In this document: positions 8,432 through 17,885 of the stretch, in pieces
Numbering within the stretch: position 1 is the first letter of the stretch
Layout of the letters: each line of letters opens with the position of its first letter
Assembly (NCBI RefSeq): GCF_006352065.1
Contig: NZ_CP040915.1
Span: forward strand, 2,046,001-2,110,000
Direction of reading: 5' to 3'
DNA: 64,000 nt
Source: Georgenia yuyongxinii
GTDB taxonomy: Bacteria > Actinomycetota > Actinomycetes > Actinomycetales > Actinomycetaceae
The notes under the pieces: model-generated
What the model was told of the DNA's origin: nothing
The model's database searches: none
Seen by the model: the letters and a program-made list of their open reading frames with translations, nothing else
Position numbers and translations under genes: made by a program

Positions 8432-9463
8432 TCAGATCATCAAGCCGTTCGCCGAGCCGGGCGCCGCTCCGGTGGAACCGCGCACGATGAGCTCGGGCAC
8501 GAAGAGCAGCTCGGTGCGGGGCACCGTGGAGCCGCCGATCTCCGCGGCGAGCGTGGTCACCGCGGCCTGGCACATCGCCGCGACCGGCTGGCGGATGGTC
8601 GTCAGCGGCGGGTCGGTGTAGGGGATGAGCGCGGAGTCGTCGTAGCCGACCACGGACAGGTCGTTGGGCACCTTCAGGCCACGGGATCGGGCCGCCCGGA
8701 CCGCGCCCAGCGCCATGAGGTCGGATCCGCAGATGACGGCGGTGCACCCGGCATCGAGCAGCAACGACCCGGCGCTCAGGCCCCCCTCCACGGTGAACAG
8801 CGTGGTGACGACCGGCGGGTCGGTCACGTCCAGGTAGGTGTGCATGGCTTCGAGGAACCCCTCGCGCTTGCGGTGCGCCGGCACGAACCGGTCGGGCCCG
8901 AGGGCCAGGCCGATGGTGCGGTGGCCCTGCGAGGCGAGGTGACGTACCGCCAGGTCCATGCTCCCGCGGTCGTCGGCGGAGAATGACGGCGCGTCGATGG
9001 CGGGGTTGTGCCCGTTGAGGAGCACGAACGGTACGCCGCGCTCGCGCAGGCGCAGGTATCGGGACGGGTCCGCCTGGGAGTCCGCGTGCAACCCGGAGAC
9101 GAAGACGATGCCGTCGACGTCGTGGTCGAGCAGCATCTCGACGTAGTCGTCCTCGGTGGTCCCGCCGGGTGACTGGGTGCACAGCAGCGGAGTGAACCCG
9201 ATCGTGGCCAGCATCGACTCGATGGCCTGCGCGAACGCGGGGAACACCGGGTTGGAGAGCTCGGGCACGATCAGGCCGACGAGGCCCGCGGACCGAGCGC
9301 GCAGCTTCTCCGGTCGCTCGTACCCGAGCAGATCCAGGGCCGCGAGCACGGCTCTACGGGTCTCGCCCGCCACGCCCGGTTTGCCGTTGAGCACGCGGGA
9401 GACGGTTGCTGTGCTGACGCCGGCCTGGTCGGCGACGTCTGTCAGCCTGGTGCGCCCTTGCAT
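8432..9463 (-). CDS. LacI-family transcriptional repressor
   Basis: A LacI/GalR regulator of 343 residues from the ATG at 9463. The N-terminal helix-turn-helix is TRLTDVADQAGVSTATVSRV, followed by the hinge helix region RAVLAALDLLGY. The rest is a periplasmic-binding-protein-like sugar-sensing domain (LVGLIVPELSNPVFPAFAQA to the C-terminal VRGSTG). It is divergent from malE and precedes a GH13 gene, so it very probably represses the maltodextrin genes and responds to a sugar. The longer reading frame from 9487 adds eight residues not seen in the family. The likely operator is at 9537-9550. Confidence 0.92.
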   Translation of the reverse strand: MQGRTRLTDVADQAGVSTATVSRVLNGKPGVAGETRRAVLAALDLLGYERPEKLRARSAGLVGLIVPELSNPVFPAFAQAIESMLATIGFTPLLCTQSPGGTTEDDYVEMLLDHDVDGIVFVSGLHADSQADPSRYLRLRERGVPFVLLNGHNPAIDAPSFSADDRGSMDLAVRHLASQGHRTIGLALGPDRFVPAHRKREGFLEAMHTYLDVTDPPVVTTLFTVEGGLSAGSLLLDAGCTAVICGSDLMALGAVRAARSRGLKVPNDLSVVGYDDSALIPYTDPPLTTIRQPVAAMCQAAVTTLAAEIGGSTVPRTELLFVPELIVRGSTGAAPGSANGLMI

Positions 9464-9536
9464 GGCTGGTCCTGACCAATCTGTCACGCGATGCGCGGTG
9501 CGCGCAGCGACTCTGTATCTGATGCCTGAAAGTTAC

Positions 9537-9550
9537 TGCAAGAGGTTGCA
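9537..9550. promoter_or_regulatory. Candidate LacI-type operator
   Basis: TGCAAGAGGTTGCA has inverted arms TGCAA/TTGCA around four bases, the pattern bound by MalR/CcpA-like LacI proteins. It sits between the divergent lacI-type gene (start 9463) and malE (start 9662), where it could control both. Confidence 0.5.
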
Positions 9551-9565
9551 AGAAAGCCAGCACAT

Positions 9566-9585
9566 GGATACCGTCATTGGTATCC
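9566..9585. promoter_or_regulatory. Second palindrome in the malE leader
   Basis: GGATACC and GGTATCC form a perfect 7-bp inverted repeat with a 6-nt spacer. It lies 16 bp downstream of the candidate LacI operator and 76 nt before the malE ATG. It could be a second operator or a leader hairpin. Confidence 0.35.
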
Positions 9586-9661
9586 GGAAGGGCTCCTGGG
9601 AATTGTAGACAGGACTGAAACCGGCTTGAAACAGACGACACACACTTACAGGAGCTGAAAG

Positions 9662-10915
9662 ATGCGACGGAGCATCACCCTTGTGGCCGCGGCGGTCGGA
9701 GCGACGCTGGCCCTGGCCGCCTGCGGCGGCGGTGACACCACGAACGACGAGACCCCCGAGCCGGCCGCCGAGGAGACGACGGAGGATGGTGAGCTCTCCG
9801 GCACCCTGACGATCTGGGCCGACGAGACGCGTATCGATCTCGTCAAGGAGATCGGTTCCCAGTTCACCGAGCAGACCGACATCGGCATCGACGTGGTCCA
9901 GAAGGCCTCCGCCGACATCGGTGACGACTTCATCAACACCGTCCCGACCGGCGAGGGCCCGGACATCATCGTCGTCGCCCACGACGGGCTCGGCGGCTGG
10001 GTCACCAACGGCGTCGTCGGCACGGTCGAGCTCGGTGAGAAGGCCGACCAGTTCTCCCAGTCCGCCCTCAACGGCGTGACGTACGACGGCCAGGTGTACG
10101 GCGTCCCGTACGCCATCGAGAACATCGCGCTCGTGCGCAACAACGCGATGCTCACCGAGACCCCGGACACCTGGGACGCGATGGTCGCGGCCGCGCAGGA
10201 GACCGGCGCGAAGTACCCGGTCCTCATCCAGCAGGACCCCGTGGCCTCCGACCCCTACCACCTGTACCCGCTGCAGACGTCGTTCGGGGCGCCGGTGTTC
10301 GCGAGCACCGAGGACGGCTCCTACACCGCCGACCTCGCCATGGGTGACGACGCCGGCCAGGCGTTCGCCGAGTTCCTCGCCGCACAGGGCGCCGCCGGGG
10401 TGCTGGACGTGAACATCAGCGCCGACATCGCCAAGCAGGCGTTCCTCGACGGCGAGTCCCCGTACATCGTCACCGGGCCGTGGAACACCACCGCCTTCAC
10501 CGAGGCGGGCATGGACATCAGCGTGCTGCCCGTGCCCAGCGCCGGTGGCCAGGAGGCGCAGCCGTTCGTGGGCGTCCAGGCCTTCTTCCCGAACATCGAC
10601 TCGGAGAACGCGCTGCTCGTGAACGAGTTCCTCGTGAACTTCATCGCGACCCCCGAGGTGCAGACGCAGCTCTTCGAGCTCGGCGGGCGTGTGCCGGCGA
10701 TGACCGAGGCCGCCGAGAGCCTGGAGGACCCGATCCTGCAGGGCTTCAACGCCGCGGGTGCCACCGGTGCCCCGATGCCTGCGATTCCGCAGATGTCCGC
10801 GGTGTGGGAGTTCTGGGGCGCCGCCGAGGCCGACCTCATCAAGGGTGCCGCCGCGCCGGCCGACCGCTGGACCACCATGGTGGACAACGTCTCGACCGCC
10901 ATCTCCGGCAGCTGA
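9662..10915 (+). CDS. malE: Maltose/maltodextrin ABC transporter binding lipoprotein
   Basis: A 417-residue family-1 extracellular solute-binding protein. The signal peptide ends in a lipobox (LALAAC) at about residues 17-22, followed by an acidic Thr/Glu linker. The mature domain shows MalE-like blocks: LTIWADE, PDIIVVAHDGLGGWV, VPYAIENIALVRN, YIVTGPWNTTAF and FVGVQAFF. It delivers maltodextrins to MalF/MalG encoded just downstream. The ATPase (MsiK-like) is absent from the locus, as is common in Actinobacteria, where one ATPase serves several sugar transporters. AGGAG lies 8 nt before the ATG. Confidence 0.9.
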   Translation: MRRSITLVAAAVGATLALAACGGGDTTNDETPEPAAEETTEDGELSGTLTIWADETRIDLVKEIGSQFTEQTDIGIDVVQKASADIGDDFINTVPTGEGPDIIVVAHDGLGGWVTNGVVGTVELGEKADQFSQSALNGVTYDGQVYGVPYAIENIALVRNNAMLTETPDTWDAMVAAAQETGAKYPVLIQQDPVASDPYHLYPLQTSFGAPVFASTEDGSYTADLAMGDDAGQAFAEFLAAQGAAGVLDVNISADIAKQAFLDGESPYIVTGPWNTTAFTEAGMDISVLPVPSAGGQEAQPFVGVQAFFPNIDSENALLVNEFLVNFIATPEVQTQLFELGGRVPAMTEAAESLEDPILQGFNAAGATGAPMPAIPQMSAVWEFWGAAEADLIKGAAAPADRWTTMVDNVSTAISGS

Positions 10916-11026
10916 TCCAACCTGGTTCGACCGGGTGACGGCGCGGCTCCCGGCCGCGCCGTCACCCGGCGTCATACCCGCCCCGGAGCCCGGGGCGACG
11001 ACGTCATCGCCGACGAAGGAACAGAC

Positions 11027-12628
11027 GTGACACCTGCGCCGCGCACCGCGGAGAGACTGCGCCGAACCGCCACCGACCTCCCGCGTACCGACTCGCACGC
11101 ACGCCGGTACGGGCCCGGGTTCCTGGCCAAGCTCGCTGCTGTCGGCCTCGTCGACGCGCTGGGCGTCTACGGGATCTTCGCCGCCTCGGCCGTGTCCCAC
11201 TGGGGGATCGTCGCGGTCCTCGCGGTGGCGCTCATCGCGGTGAACTGGGTCTACTTCTCCCGTCGCATGGTGCCGGCGAAGTACCTGGTCCCGGGACTGT
11301 TCTTCCTGCTGATCTACCAGCTGTTCGTGATGGCCTACACCGGGTACGTCTCGTTCACGAACTACGGCGACGGGCACAACTCCACCAAGGAGGACGCGAT
11401 CACCGCGATCCTCCTGCAGAACGACCGGCGGGTCGAAGGATCCCCGACGGTGCCCCTGGCCGTGGTTCGCGAAGGGGAGACCCTCGGGTTCGCCGTCGTG
11501 CAGCAGGACGGCGACGTCGCGGTCGGGTCGGCCGAGGAGCCCCTCGCCGTCGTGGACGACGCCGTGGTCGAGGGCGACCGCATCACCGCTGTGCCTGGCT
11601 GGGAGGTGCTGCCCTTCGGCGAGGTCGCGAGGATCCAGCAGGAGGTCACCGGGCTGCGGGTGCCGCTGACGGAGGACCCCAACGACGGCGCCGTGCGCAC
11701 GCAGAACGGCTCGAGCGGGTTTATCTCGCGCAGCTTCTACACCTACGACGCTGCGGCCGACACGATGACCAACACCGACGACGGCACCCTGTACCGCCCC
11801 AGCGACTCCGGCTCCTTCGTGGCCGAGGACGGGCGCGCGCTCACCCCGGGCTGGCGGGTGCCCGTGGGCCTGGACAACTACGTCGAGATGTTCACCAGCA
11901 GCCGGGTCTCGGGGCCGTTCTTCCAGGTCCTCGCGTGGACCTTCGCCTTCGCTGCACTGTCGGTCCTCACCACCTTCGCACTGGGACTGTTCCTCGCGAT
12001 GGTCTTCAACGACCCGCGGGTACGTGGGCGGCGGCTTTACCGAGTCGCGCTCATACTGCCGTACGCGATCCCAGGCTTCCTGGGCACCCTGGTGTGGCGC
12101 GGCATGCTCAACGAACGGTTCGGCTTTCTCAACGAGGTCATCCTCGGCGGTGCGTCGATCCCGTGGCTGAACGACCCGTGGCTCGCCAAGCTCTCCGTGA
12201 TCGGCGTCAACCTCTGGATCGGTTTCCCCTACATGTTCCTCATCTGTACCGGTGCGCTGCAGTCGATCCCCGGCGACGTCATCGAGTCGGCCCGGATGGA
12301 CGGCGCCGGCCGGCTGCGGATCTTCCGCTCCATCACGCTGCCGCTGCTGCTCGTGTCCACCGCGCCGCTGCTGATCGCGTCCTTCGCCTTCAACTTCAAC
12401 AACTTCAACCTCATCTACATGCTCACCGGCGGCGGGCCCAACTTCCCCGACGCACCGATCCCGCTGGGCGCCACCGACATCCTCATCACCATGGTGTACT
12501 CCACCGCGTTCGAGGGCGGCCAGCGCGACTACGGGCTCGCCTCCGCCATGTCCATCGTCATCTTCATCATCGTCGGGCTCGTCGCCTGGCTCGGCTTCCG
12601 TCAGACCCGCAAGCTCGAGGAGATCTGA
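11027..12628 (+). CDS. malF: Maltodextrin ABC transporter permease MalF
   Basis: A 533-residue inner-membrane permease. Early hydrophobic segments are followed by a long extracytoplasmic region (about residues 115-285, the MalF P2 position) and then the ABC permease core. The EAA loop that contacts the ATPase reads ESARMDGAGRLRIFRSITLP. The C-terminal region GGGPNFPDAPIPLGATDILI is typical of MalF. The gap after malE is 111 nt, and malG starts one base after this stop. The N-terminal segment before YGPGFLAK is rich in Arg and Thr. Confidence 0.92.
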   Translation: MTPAPRTAERLRRTATDLPRTDSHARRYGPGFLAKLAAVGLVDALGVYGIFAASAVSHWGIVAVLAVALIAVNWVYFSRRMVPAKYLVPGLFFLLIYQLFVMAYTGYVSFTNYGDGHNSTKEDAITAILLQNDRRVEGSPTVPLAVVREGETLGFAVVQQDGDVAVGSAEEPLAVVDDAVVEGDRITAVPGWEVLPFGEVARIQQEVTGLRVPLTEDPNDGAVRTQNGSSGFISRSFYTYDAAADTMTNTDDGTLYRPSDSGSFVAEDGRALTPGWRVPVGLDNYVEMFTSSRVSGPFFQVLAWTFAFAALSVLTTFALGLFLAMVFNDPRVRGRRLYRVALILPYAIPGFLGTLVWRGMLNERFGFLNEVILGGASIPWLNDPWLAKLSVIGVNLWIGFPYMFLICTGALQSIPGDVIESARMDGAGRLRIFRSITLPLLLVSTAPLLIASFAFNFNNFNLIYMLTGGGPNFPDAPIPLGATDILITMVYSTAFEGGQRDYGLASAMSIVIFIIVGLVAWLGFRQTRKLEEI

Positions 12629-12629
12629 G

Positions 12630-13508
12630 ATGGCCACGAACGCGCACGCGCAGACCCGGCTCCGCCGGGCCCGCTGGTGGCGGGAGATCGGTTGGCGCCA
12701 CGTCGTCGGCGTCGTCGCCGTCGTCTACTGCGTGGTCCCGATCCTCTACGTGCTCTCGGCCTCGCTGAACCCGCAGGGCAGCCTCACCGGCTCCAACAAG
12801 CTCTTCCGCGTGGTGGCCGCGGAGAACTACGCCGCTCTGGCCGAACGTGGGTTCTGGCAGTGGGCGCTGAACTCGCTGGTGGTGGCCGGTGCCACCGCGG
12901 TGGGCACGGTCGTCATGGGCGCCGCCGCCGCCTACGCCTTCTCCCGGTTCCGGTTTGCGGGGCGGCACGGCTCGCTCACCGCACTGCTGCTCGTCCAGAT
13001 GTTCCCCCAGATGCTCGCCTTCGTCGCGATCTTCCTGCTGCTGCTGAGCCTCGGTGACGTCTTCCCCGTGCTCGGCCTCAACAGCCAGCTGGGTCTGATC
13101 GCCGTGTACCTCGGCGGCGCGCTCGGGGTGAACACCTTCCTCATGTACGGCTTCTTCAACACGGTGCCCAAGGAGCTCGACGAGGCGGCGAAGCTCGACG
13201 GCGCCAGCCACGCGCAGATCTTCTTCACGATCATCCTGCGCCTGGTCGCACCGATCCTCGCCGTGGTGGGCCTGCTGTCGTTCATCAGCTCCTACGGCGA
13301 GTTCCTCATCGCCCGGACCGTCCTGCAGACCAACGACCGGTTCACCCTCGCTGTCGGGCTCTACCAATGGGCTTCGGACGAGCGCAACGCCCCCTGGGGC
13401 CTCTTCGCCGCAGGGGCTGTGATCGCCGCCATCCCCATCCTCGTGCTCTTCCTCTTCCTGCAGCGCTACATCGTCTCGGGCCTGACCGCAGGATCCGTGA
13501 AGGGATGA
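12630..13508 (+). CDS. malG: Maltodextrin ABC transporter permease MalG
   Basis: A 292-residue permease with about six membrane segments. The EAA loop is DEAAKLDGASHAQIFFTIIL. It pairs with MalF to form the translocation channel. Conserved endings include LAVGLYQWASDE and the final SGLTAGSVKG, as in MalG proteins. It starts one base after the malF stop and its own stop overlaps the next GH13 start (ATGA), so transport and intracellular hydrolysis genes are translationally coupled. Confidence 0.93.
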   Translation: MATNAHAQTRLRRARWWREIGWRHVVGVVAVVYCVVPILYVLSASLNPQGSLTGSNKLFRVVAAENYAALAERGFWQWALNSLVVAGATAVGTVVMGAAAAYAFSRFRFAGRHGSLTALLLVQMFPQMLAFVAIFLLLLSLGDVFPVLGLNSQLGLIAVYLGGALGVNTFLMYGFFNTVPKELDEAAKLDGASHAQIFFTIILRLVAPILAVVGLLSFISSYGEFLIARTVLQTNDRFTLAVGLYQWASDERNAPWGLFAAGAVIAAIPILVLFLFLQRYIVSGLTAGSVKG

Positions 13509-15130
13509 CGGCCCAGCCGTGGTGGCGCGACGCCGTCGTCTACCAGATCTACCCGCGCAGCTTCGCCGACGGCGACGGCGACGGCGTCGGTGACCTCGCC
13601 GGCATCCGGGCACACCTGCCGTACGTGCGCGCGCTGGGTGCCGACGCCGTCTGGTTCACGCCCTGGTACCCCTCCGCGGGTGCCGACGGCGGCTACGACG
13701 TGGCCGACTATCGAGCCATCGACCCGGTCTTCGGCACCCTCGCGGAGGCGGAGGCGCTGATCGCCGAGGCCCGCGCGCTCGGCCTACGGACCATCGTCGA
13801 CGTCGTGCCCAACCACCTCGCCGCCACCCACCCGTGGTTCGCGGCTGCCGTCGCCGCCGGGCCCGAAAGCGCCGAACGGGACCGGTTCATCTTCCGCGCC
13901 GGCCGCGGAACGCGCGGCGACGCCCCTCCCAACGACTGGGCGTCCGTGTTCGGGGGGCCGGCGTGGACGCGCGTCACCGAACCGGACGGCACACCTGGGG
14001 AGTGGTACCTCCACCTCTTCGCGCCGGCCCAGGTGGACCTGAACTGGCGCAACCCGCAGGTGCGCGCCGAGTTCGAGGACGTCCTGCGGTTCTGGTTCGA
14101 CCGGGGCGTGGCGGGCATCCGGGTCGACTCGGCGACGATGATCTCCAAGGACCCCGCGCTGGCACCGGTGCCGGCACACCCCGGCCCGGGTGAGCATCCC
14201 TACATCGACCGCGACGACGTGCACGACGTGTATCGCGGCTGGCGTGCCGTGGCCGACGCCGCCGGGGCAGACCGCATCCTCGTGGGCGAGGTCTGGCTCG
14301 ACGACGGAGCCCGGCTCGCCGCATACCTGCGCCCGGACGAGATGCACACCGCGTTCAACTTCGACCTGATGACCCAGCCGTGGGACGCAGCCGCGGTGCG
14401 CGCCTCGATCGCCAGGACCCTGAGCCATCACGTCCTGGTGGGCGCCCCCGCCACCTGGGTGCTGTCCAACCACGACGTGACGCGACCGGTCACCCGGTAC
14501 GGGCGCACCGACACCGCGTTCGACATCTCGACGCCGCGCCGCATCGTGCCCACCGACCTGCGCCTGGGCACCGCCCGGGCGCGAGCGGCCGCGCTGCTCG
14601 TCGGGGCGGTGCCGGGCGTGCTGTACGTCTACCAGGGCGACGAGCTCGGGCTGCCGGAGGTCGAGGACCTGCCGCCGTCGGCCCGTATGGACCCCATCTT
14701 CGCCCAGACCGGCGGTGCGGACCTCGGCCGGGACGGGTGCCGCGTGCCGCTGCCCTGGGACGGGGAGACGCCGCCGTACGGTTTCAGCCCCGCGGGGGCG
14801 GCGCCGCCCTGGCTGCCGCAGCCCGAGACGTGGGCGGACCTGACGGTCGCCCGGCAGGAGTCCGAGCCCGGCTCGGTGCTGCGCCTCTATCGCGACATGC
14901 TCACGATTCGCAGGGCCGTCCTCGCAGGCCGTGAGGCGCCTCTGCGCTGGGTTGACGCACCGGACGGTACCGTCGCGTTCGAGCGGGAGGGACAGCTCCG
15001 GTGCACCGTCAACATGGCCGGCGGACCGGTGCCGCTCCCGGAGGGCGAGGTGCTCCTGGCGAGCGGGCCACTTTTGCCCGGTGAGCTGCCGTCGGACACG
15101 GCGGTCTGGACGCGCCCCCGCGTCCGCTGA
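13505..15130 (+). CDS. GH13 alpha-glucosidase, coupled to malG
   Basis: A 541-residue GH13 enzyme that starts at the ATG overlapping the malG stop. Catalytic regions are complete: DVVPNH at 99-104, nucleophile D208 in GIRVDSATM, acid/base E262 in LVGEVW, and D324 in LSNHDVTR. There is no signal peptide, so it should hydrolyse sugars brought in by MalEFG. It is a clear paralogue of the minus-strand glucosidase (shared DADAVW, GGYDVADYR and LPQPETW-type segments), with a region around the nucleophile (TMISKDPAL) that suggests a different specificity. The upstream in-frame extension overlaps malG and is not used. Confidence 0.92.
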   Translation: MTAQPWWRDAVVYQIYPRSFADGDGDGVGDLAGIRAHLPYVRALGADAVWFTPWYPSAGADGGYDVADYRAIDPVFGTLAEAEALIAEARALGLRTIVDVVPNHLAATHPWFAAAVAAGPESAERDRFIFRAGRGTRGDAPPNDWASVFGGPAWTRVTEPDGTPGEWYLHLFAPAQVDLNWRNPQVRAEFEDVLRFWFDRGVAGIRVDSATMISKDPALAPVPAHPGPGEHPYIDRDDVHDVYRGWRAVADAAGADRILVGEVWLDDGARLAAYLRPDEMHTAFNFDLMTQPWDAAAVRASIARTLSHHVLVGAPATWVLSNHDVTRPVTRYGRTDTAFDISTPRRIVPTDLRLGTARARAAALLVGAVPGVLYVYQGDELGLPEVEDLPPSARMDPIFAQTGGADLGRDGCRVPLPWDGETPPYGFSPAGAAPPWLPQPETWADLTVARQESEPGSVLRLYRDMLTIRRAVLAGREAPLRWVDAPDGTVAFEREGQLRCTVNMAGGPVPLPEGEVLLASGPLLPGELPSDTAVWTRPRVR

Positions 15131-15160
15131 TCGGCGCCGGTCGCGCTGAGCAGCGCGTCC

Positions 15161-16402
15161 TCAGGACGCCGACATCCACACGGTCGTGTCCGGCGGGACC
15201 ACCACGTCGCCGTCCAGCGGCGGCGACAGGGTGTCGCTGGCGTGCAGGATCTCCCGACCGGCGGGGACGAGCACCGGCTCGGGCCCGACGTTGACGAGCA
15301 CGAGCAGGCGGCGGTTGAGGAACGCCAGGGCCCCCTCCCCGGGTGCGTCCACCCACGCCACCGTGCCGGTGCCCAGGTGCAGCTCCGCACGCAGCCGCAG
15401 GGCCTGGCGGTACCGCTCGAACACGGTGCCGATGCGGCCCTTCTGCTGCGCCACGGCCTCGGCCACCGCACGGACCGTGGCGGCCACCGAGCCGTCCGCC
15501 GTGTCACCGGCCGTCAGCCCGACCGCCTCGCCCTGCGGCACGTAGGCAGTGCCAGGCAGGGCGAGCATGAGCAGCGTGGCGGCGTCGTGGCGACGCCGCC
15601 ACGCGTCGCTGTCCGTCCTGGTCCAGTCGTCGGTCCGGACGGACGGCGCCGCCAGCAGGGTCCACCCGGCCGTGGCACCGACCGGGTCTCGCAGCGCGTA
15701 GGCGTCGGTGATCGCCGTCCGTAGCGCCGCAGCCTGCCACGGGGTGGTCACCAGCCGGTCGTCGCGGGTGATGTGCAGCCAGTCCTCGTGCAGGTGGACG
15801 GCGAGGTCGCGGGGGGCGACGGCGGTGCCCGCGCCGGTGGCCACCGTGTCCTCGCCGTGCTCGGCCAGGAGGGCCTGAAGCCCGCCGAGGTCGACGCCGG
15901 CGTGCTCGTGGCGGCCGGTGGCCGGCAGGGGGGCGGAGCCCTGGGGGGCCGGGCCCTCCAGGGGGGCGGCGGCGGACAGGTCGATGCCGTCCACCCCGCG
16001 GTCCAGCCAGGCGGCGCATCGCGCCAGGTGCCAGGCGGGGTCGGTGCCGTGGGGGGCGTCGGTGCCGACGACGGTGACGATCACCTTGACCCCGCGCTGA
16101 TGGGCGCGGCGCACGAGGGTGTCCACGGCCGTGCGTGCGGGCTCGGCCGCCGGGTCGACGCCCGGGCAGTGGACCTGGATGGCGTCGGCGCCCAGCCGCG
16201 CGACGTGGGAGATCTCCTGCGCCAGCGCCTCGAGACCGGGGACGTCGGTGGCCACGGCCACCTGGAAGACCACCGCCTGCTGCCACCACGTCGTGGCACC
16301 GCCGGTGCGTCGGTGCACAAGGGTGGTGGTGGTGACGTCACCGAGGCGTGCGCGCCCGGTGGAGGCGGGCTGCGCCGTCGTCGCCATGCCGGGGTCCGTC
16401 AC
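15161..16402 (-). CDS. GH13-like protein lacking all catalytic residues
   Basis: About 413 residues, colinear with the two neighbouring glucosidases but catalytically empty. The N-terminus TTWWQQAVVFQV matches EWWRHAVIYQV. The C-terminal LLMLALPGTAYVPQGEAVGL matches LLMLALPGSAYVYQGEELGL. In between, region I (DLVPNH) reads TVVGTD, the nucleophile motif GFRVDVAH reads GIDLSAAAP, the acid/base AEAW is lost (ATGAG), and SNHDVVR reads AAPSVRT. The frame is open and codon use looks normal, so it appears maintained as a pseudoenzyme. Start chosen: GTG at 16402, with a CACAAT -10-like box 7 nt before it. Alternatives are 16444, 16420 and 16387. Confidence 0.75.
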   Translation of the reverse strand: MTDPGMATTAQPASTGRARLGDVTTTTLVHRRTGGATTWWQQAVVFQVAVATDVPGLEALAQEISHVARLGADAIQVHCPGVDPAAEPARTAVDTLVRRAHQRGVKVIVTVVGTDAPHGTDPAWHLARCAAWLDRGVDGIDLSAAAPLEGPAPQGSAPLPATGRHEHAGVDLGGLQALLAEHGEDTVATGAGTAVAPRDLAVHLHEDWLHITRDDRLVTTPWQAAALRTAITDAYALRDPVGATAGWTLLAAPSVRTDDWTRTDSDAWRRRHDAATLLMLALPGTAYVPQGEAVGLTAGDTADGSVAATVRAVAEAVAQQKGRIGTVFERYRQALRLRAELHLGTGTVAWVDAPGEGALAFLNRRLLVLVNVGPEPVLVPAGREILHASDTLSPPLDGDVVVPPDTTVWMSAS

Positions 16403-16445
16403 CTCGCCATTGTGGACCATGTCCCGTCCCGCGACCCGCTTCACG

Positions 16446-16451
16446 TAGGCT
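16446..16451 (+). promoter_or_regulatory. -10 box of a probably leaderless dgt transcript
   Basis: TAGGCT ends 6 nt before the dgt GTG at 16458, so transcription would begin at the start codon itself. There is no Shine-Dalgarno sequence at suitable spacing. Confidence 0.5.
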
Positions 16452-16457
16452 CCAGCA

Positions 16458-17771
16458 GTGCCCCAGGACTTCTCCGCCGCCGCCCGTGCGGCAGACGTGC
16501 CGGGCCGGGCCGAGGCCTACACCGACCGCGACCGCCAACGGTGGTGGTCCGAGCCGGCGAAGAATCCCCGCCGCACCGCCTTCGAGCGCGACCGGGCCCG
16601 CGTGCTGCACTCCTCCGCGCTGCGCCGCCTCGGCGCGAAGACCCAGGTGCTCGGGCCCTCCAGCGACGACTTCGTGCGCACCCGGCTCACCCACTCCCTC
16701 GAGGTGGCCCAGGTGGGCCGCGAGCTCGGCAAGGCGCTGGGCTGCGACCCCGACGTCGTCGACACCGCATGCCTGTCCCACGACCTGGGCCACCCACCGT
16801 TCGGGCACAACGGGGAACGAGCGCTGGACGAGGTGGCCGCCGGGATCGGCGGGTTCGAGGGCAACGCCCAGACGCTGCGCCTGCTCACCCGCCTCGAGCC
16901 GAAGACCTTCACCGACGACGGCGAGGCCGTGGGCCTCAACCTCACCCGCGCGAGCCTTGACGCCTCCACCAAGTACCCCTGGAGCCGCGGCGCGGGCCCG
17001 GTGCGTACCGACGGGACCACAACCGCGAAGTTCGGGGTCTACGAGGACGACCTTCCCGTGTTCGGCTGGCTGCGCGAGGGAGCGCCGGACGGCCGGCGCT
17101 GCCTCGAGGCCCAGGTGATGGACCTCTCCGACGACATCGCCTACAGCGTCCACGACGTCGAGGACGCCATCGTCGGTGGGCGGGTGGACTTCGCTCGGGT
17201 GCGGCTGCCCGCCGAGCAGGCCCGCGTGGTCGCGCAGGTGCGCGAGTGGTACGACCCGCCCGTGCCCGACGACGAGCTCGGCGCCGCCATCGACCGGCTC
17301 CTCGCCCTGCCGATCTGGATGGCCGCCTTCGACGGGTCCCGGCAGGACCTGGCGCGGATCAAGAACATGACGAGCCAGCTGATCGGCCGGTTCTGCGGCG
17401 CGGCCGAGGCGGCCACGCGGGAGGCGTACGGCACCGGCCCGCTGACGCGGTACGCCGCGGACCTGGTGGTCCCGCCCGCCACGCTCGCCGAGATCGTGGT
17501 GCTCAAGGGTGTCGCGGCGCTGTACGTCATGGCACCGCGGGAGTCCGAGCCGCTGTACATGTCGCAGCGGACCATCCTCTTCGACCTGGCCGACGTGCTC
17601 CTGGAGACCGGGGAGCGGCACCTCGAGGCGCCGTTCGTCGCCGACCGTCGCGCCGCGGCCGACGACGACGCCCGGCTGCGGGTGGTGGTGGACCAGGTCG
17701 CCTCCCTGACCGACACCTCCGCGCACCAGTGGCACGCGCGGCTGCGGGGCATGCTGTCCGAGGTCTTCTGA
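16458..17771 (+). CDS. dgt: Deoxyguanosinetriphosphate triphosphohydrolase-like protein
   Basis: A 437-residue HD-domain dNTPase, which hydrolyses dNTPs to nucleoside and triphosphate. Metal ligands are visible as H79 ([10 protein letters not shown]) and H108-D109 in [16 protein letters not shown] later conserved D lies in [21 protein letters not shown]. The family N-terminus ([20 protein letters not shown]) is present. It starts at GTG directly after a -10-like box. It is followed by dnaG 114 nt downstream in the same direction, an arrangement common in Actinobacteria. Confidence 0.95.
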   Translation: MPQDFSAAARAADVPGRAEAYTDRDRQRWWSEPAKNPRRTAFERDRARVLHSSALRRLGAKTQVLGPSSDDFVRTRLTHSLEVAQVGRELGKALGCDPDVVDTACLSHDLGHPPFGHNGERALDEVAAGIGGFEGNAQTLRLLTRLEPKTFTDDGEAVGLNLTRASLDASTKYPWSRGAGPVRTDGTTTAKFGVYEDDLPVFGWLREGAPDGRRCLEAQVMDLSDDIAYSVHDVEDAIVGGRVDFARVRLPAEQARVVAQVREWYDPPVPDDELGAAIDRLLALPIWMAAFDGSRQDLARIKNMTSQLIGRFCGAAEAATREAYGTGPLTRYAADLVVPPATLAEIVVLKGVAALYVMAPRESEPLYMSQRTILFDLADVLLETGERHLEAPFVADRRAAADDDARLRVVVDQVASLTDTSAHQWHARLRGMLSEVF

Positions 17772-17787
17772 CCCCCGCCCCCAGGCC

Positions 17788-17825
17788 CGCGAGATGTCAT
17801 CTCCTCCGCGAGATGTCACCGGGCA
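17788..17825 (+). repeat. Two-copy 19-bp tandem repeat, family A
   Basis: Two units begin at 17788 and 17807, exactly 19 nt apart: CGCGAGATGTCATCTCCTC and CGCGAGATGTCACCGGGCA. The first unit is identical over 19 nt to one at 53371-53407 on the opposite strand, and related units lie at 53069-53125. All are intergenic. This copy lies between dgt and the dnaG promoter. Confidence 0.7.
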
Positions 17826-17873
17826 TTCGGACCGGCTTGTGCGTAAGGCGACGGGGACGACGCACCGCGCACC

Positions 17874-17879
17874 TAGACT
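17874..17879 (+). promoter_or_regulatory. -10 box of a probably leaderless dnaG transcript
   Basis: TAGACT lies 6 nt before the dnaG ATG at 17886. There is no ribosome-binding site between them, so the mRNA would start at or next to the ATG. Confidence 0.5.
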
Positions 17880-17885
17880 GACGCC

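Noticed and set aside
9533-12637. A 1034-residue minus-strand open frame opposite malE and malF
   Set aside because: It is a shadow of the transport genes, with low-complexity composition.
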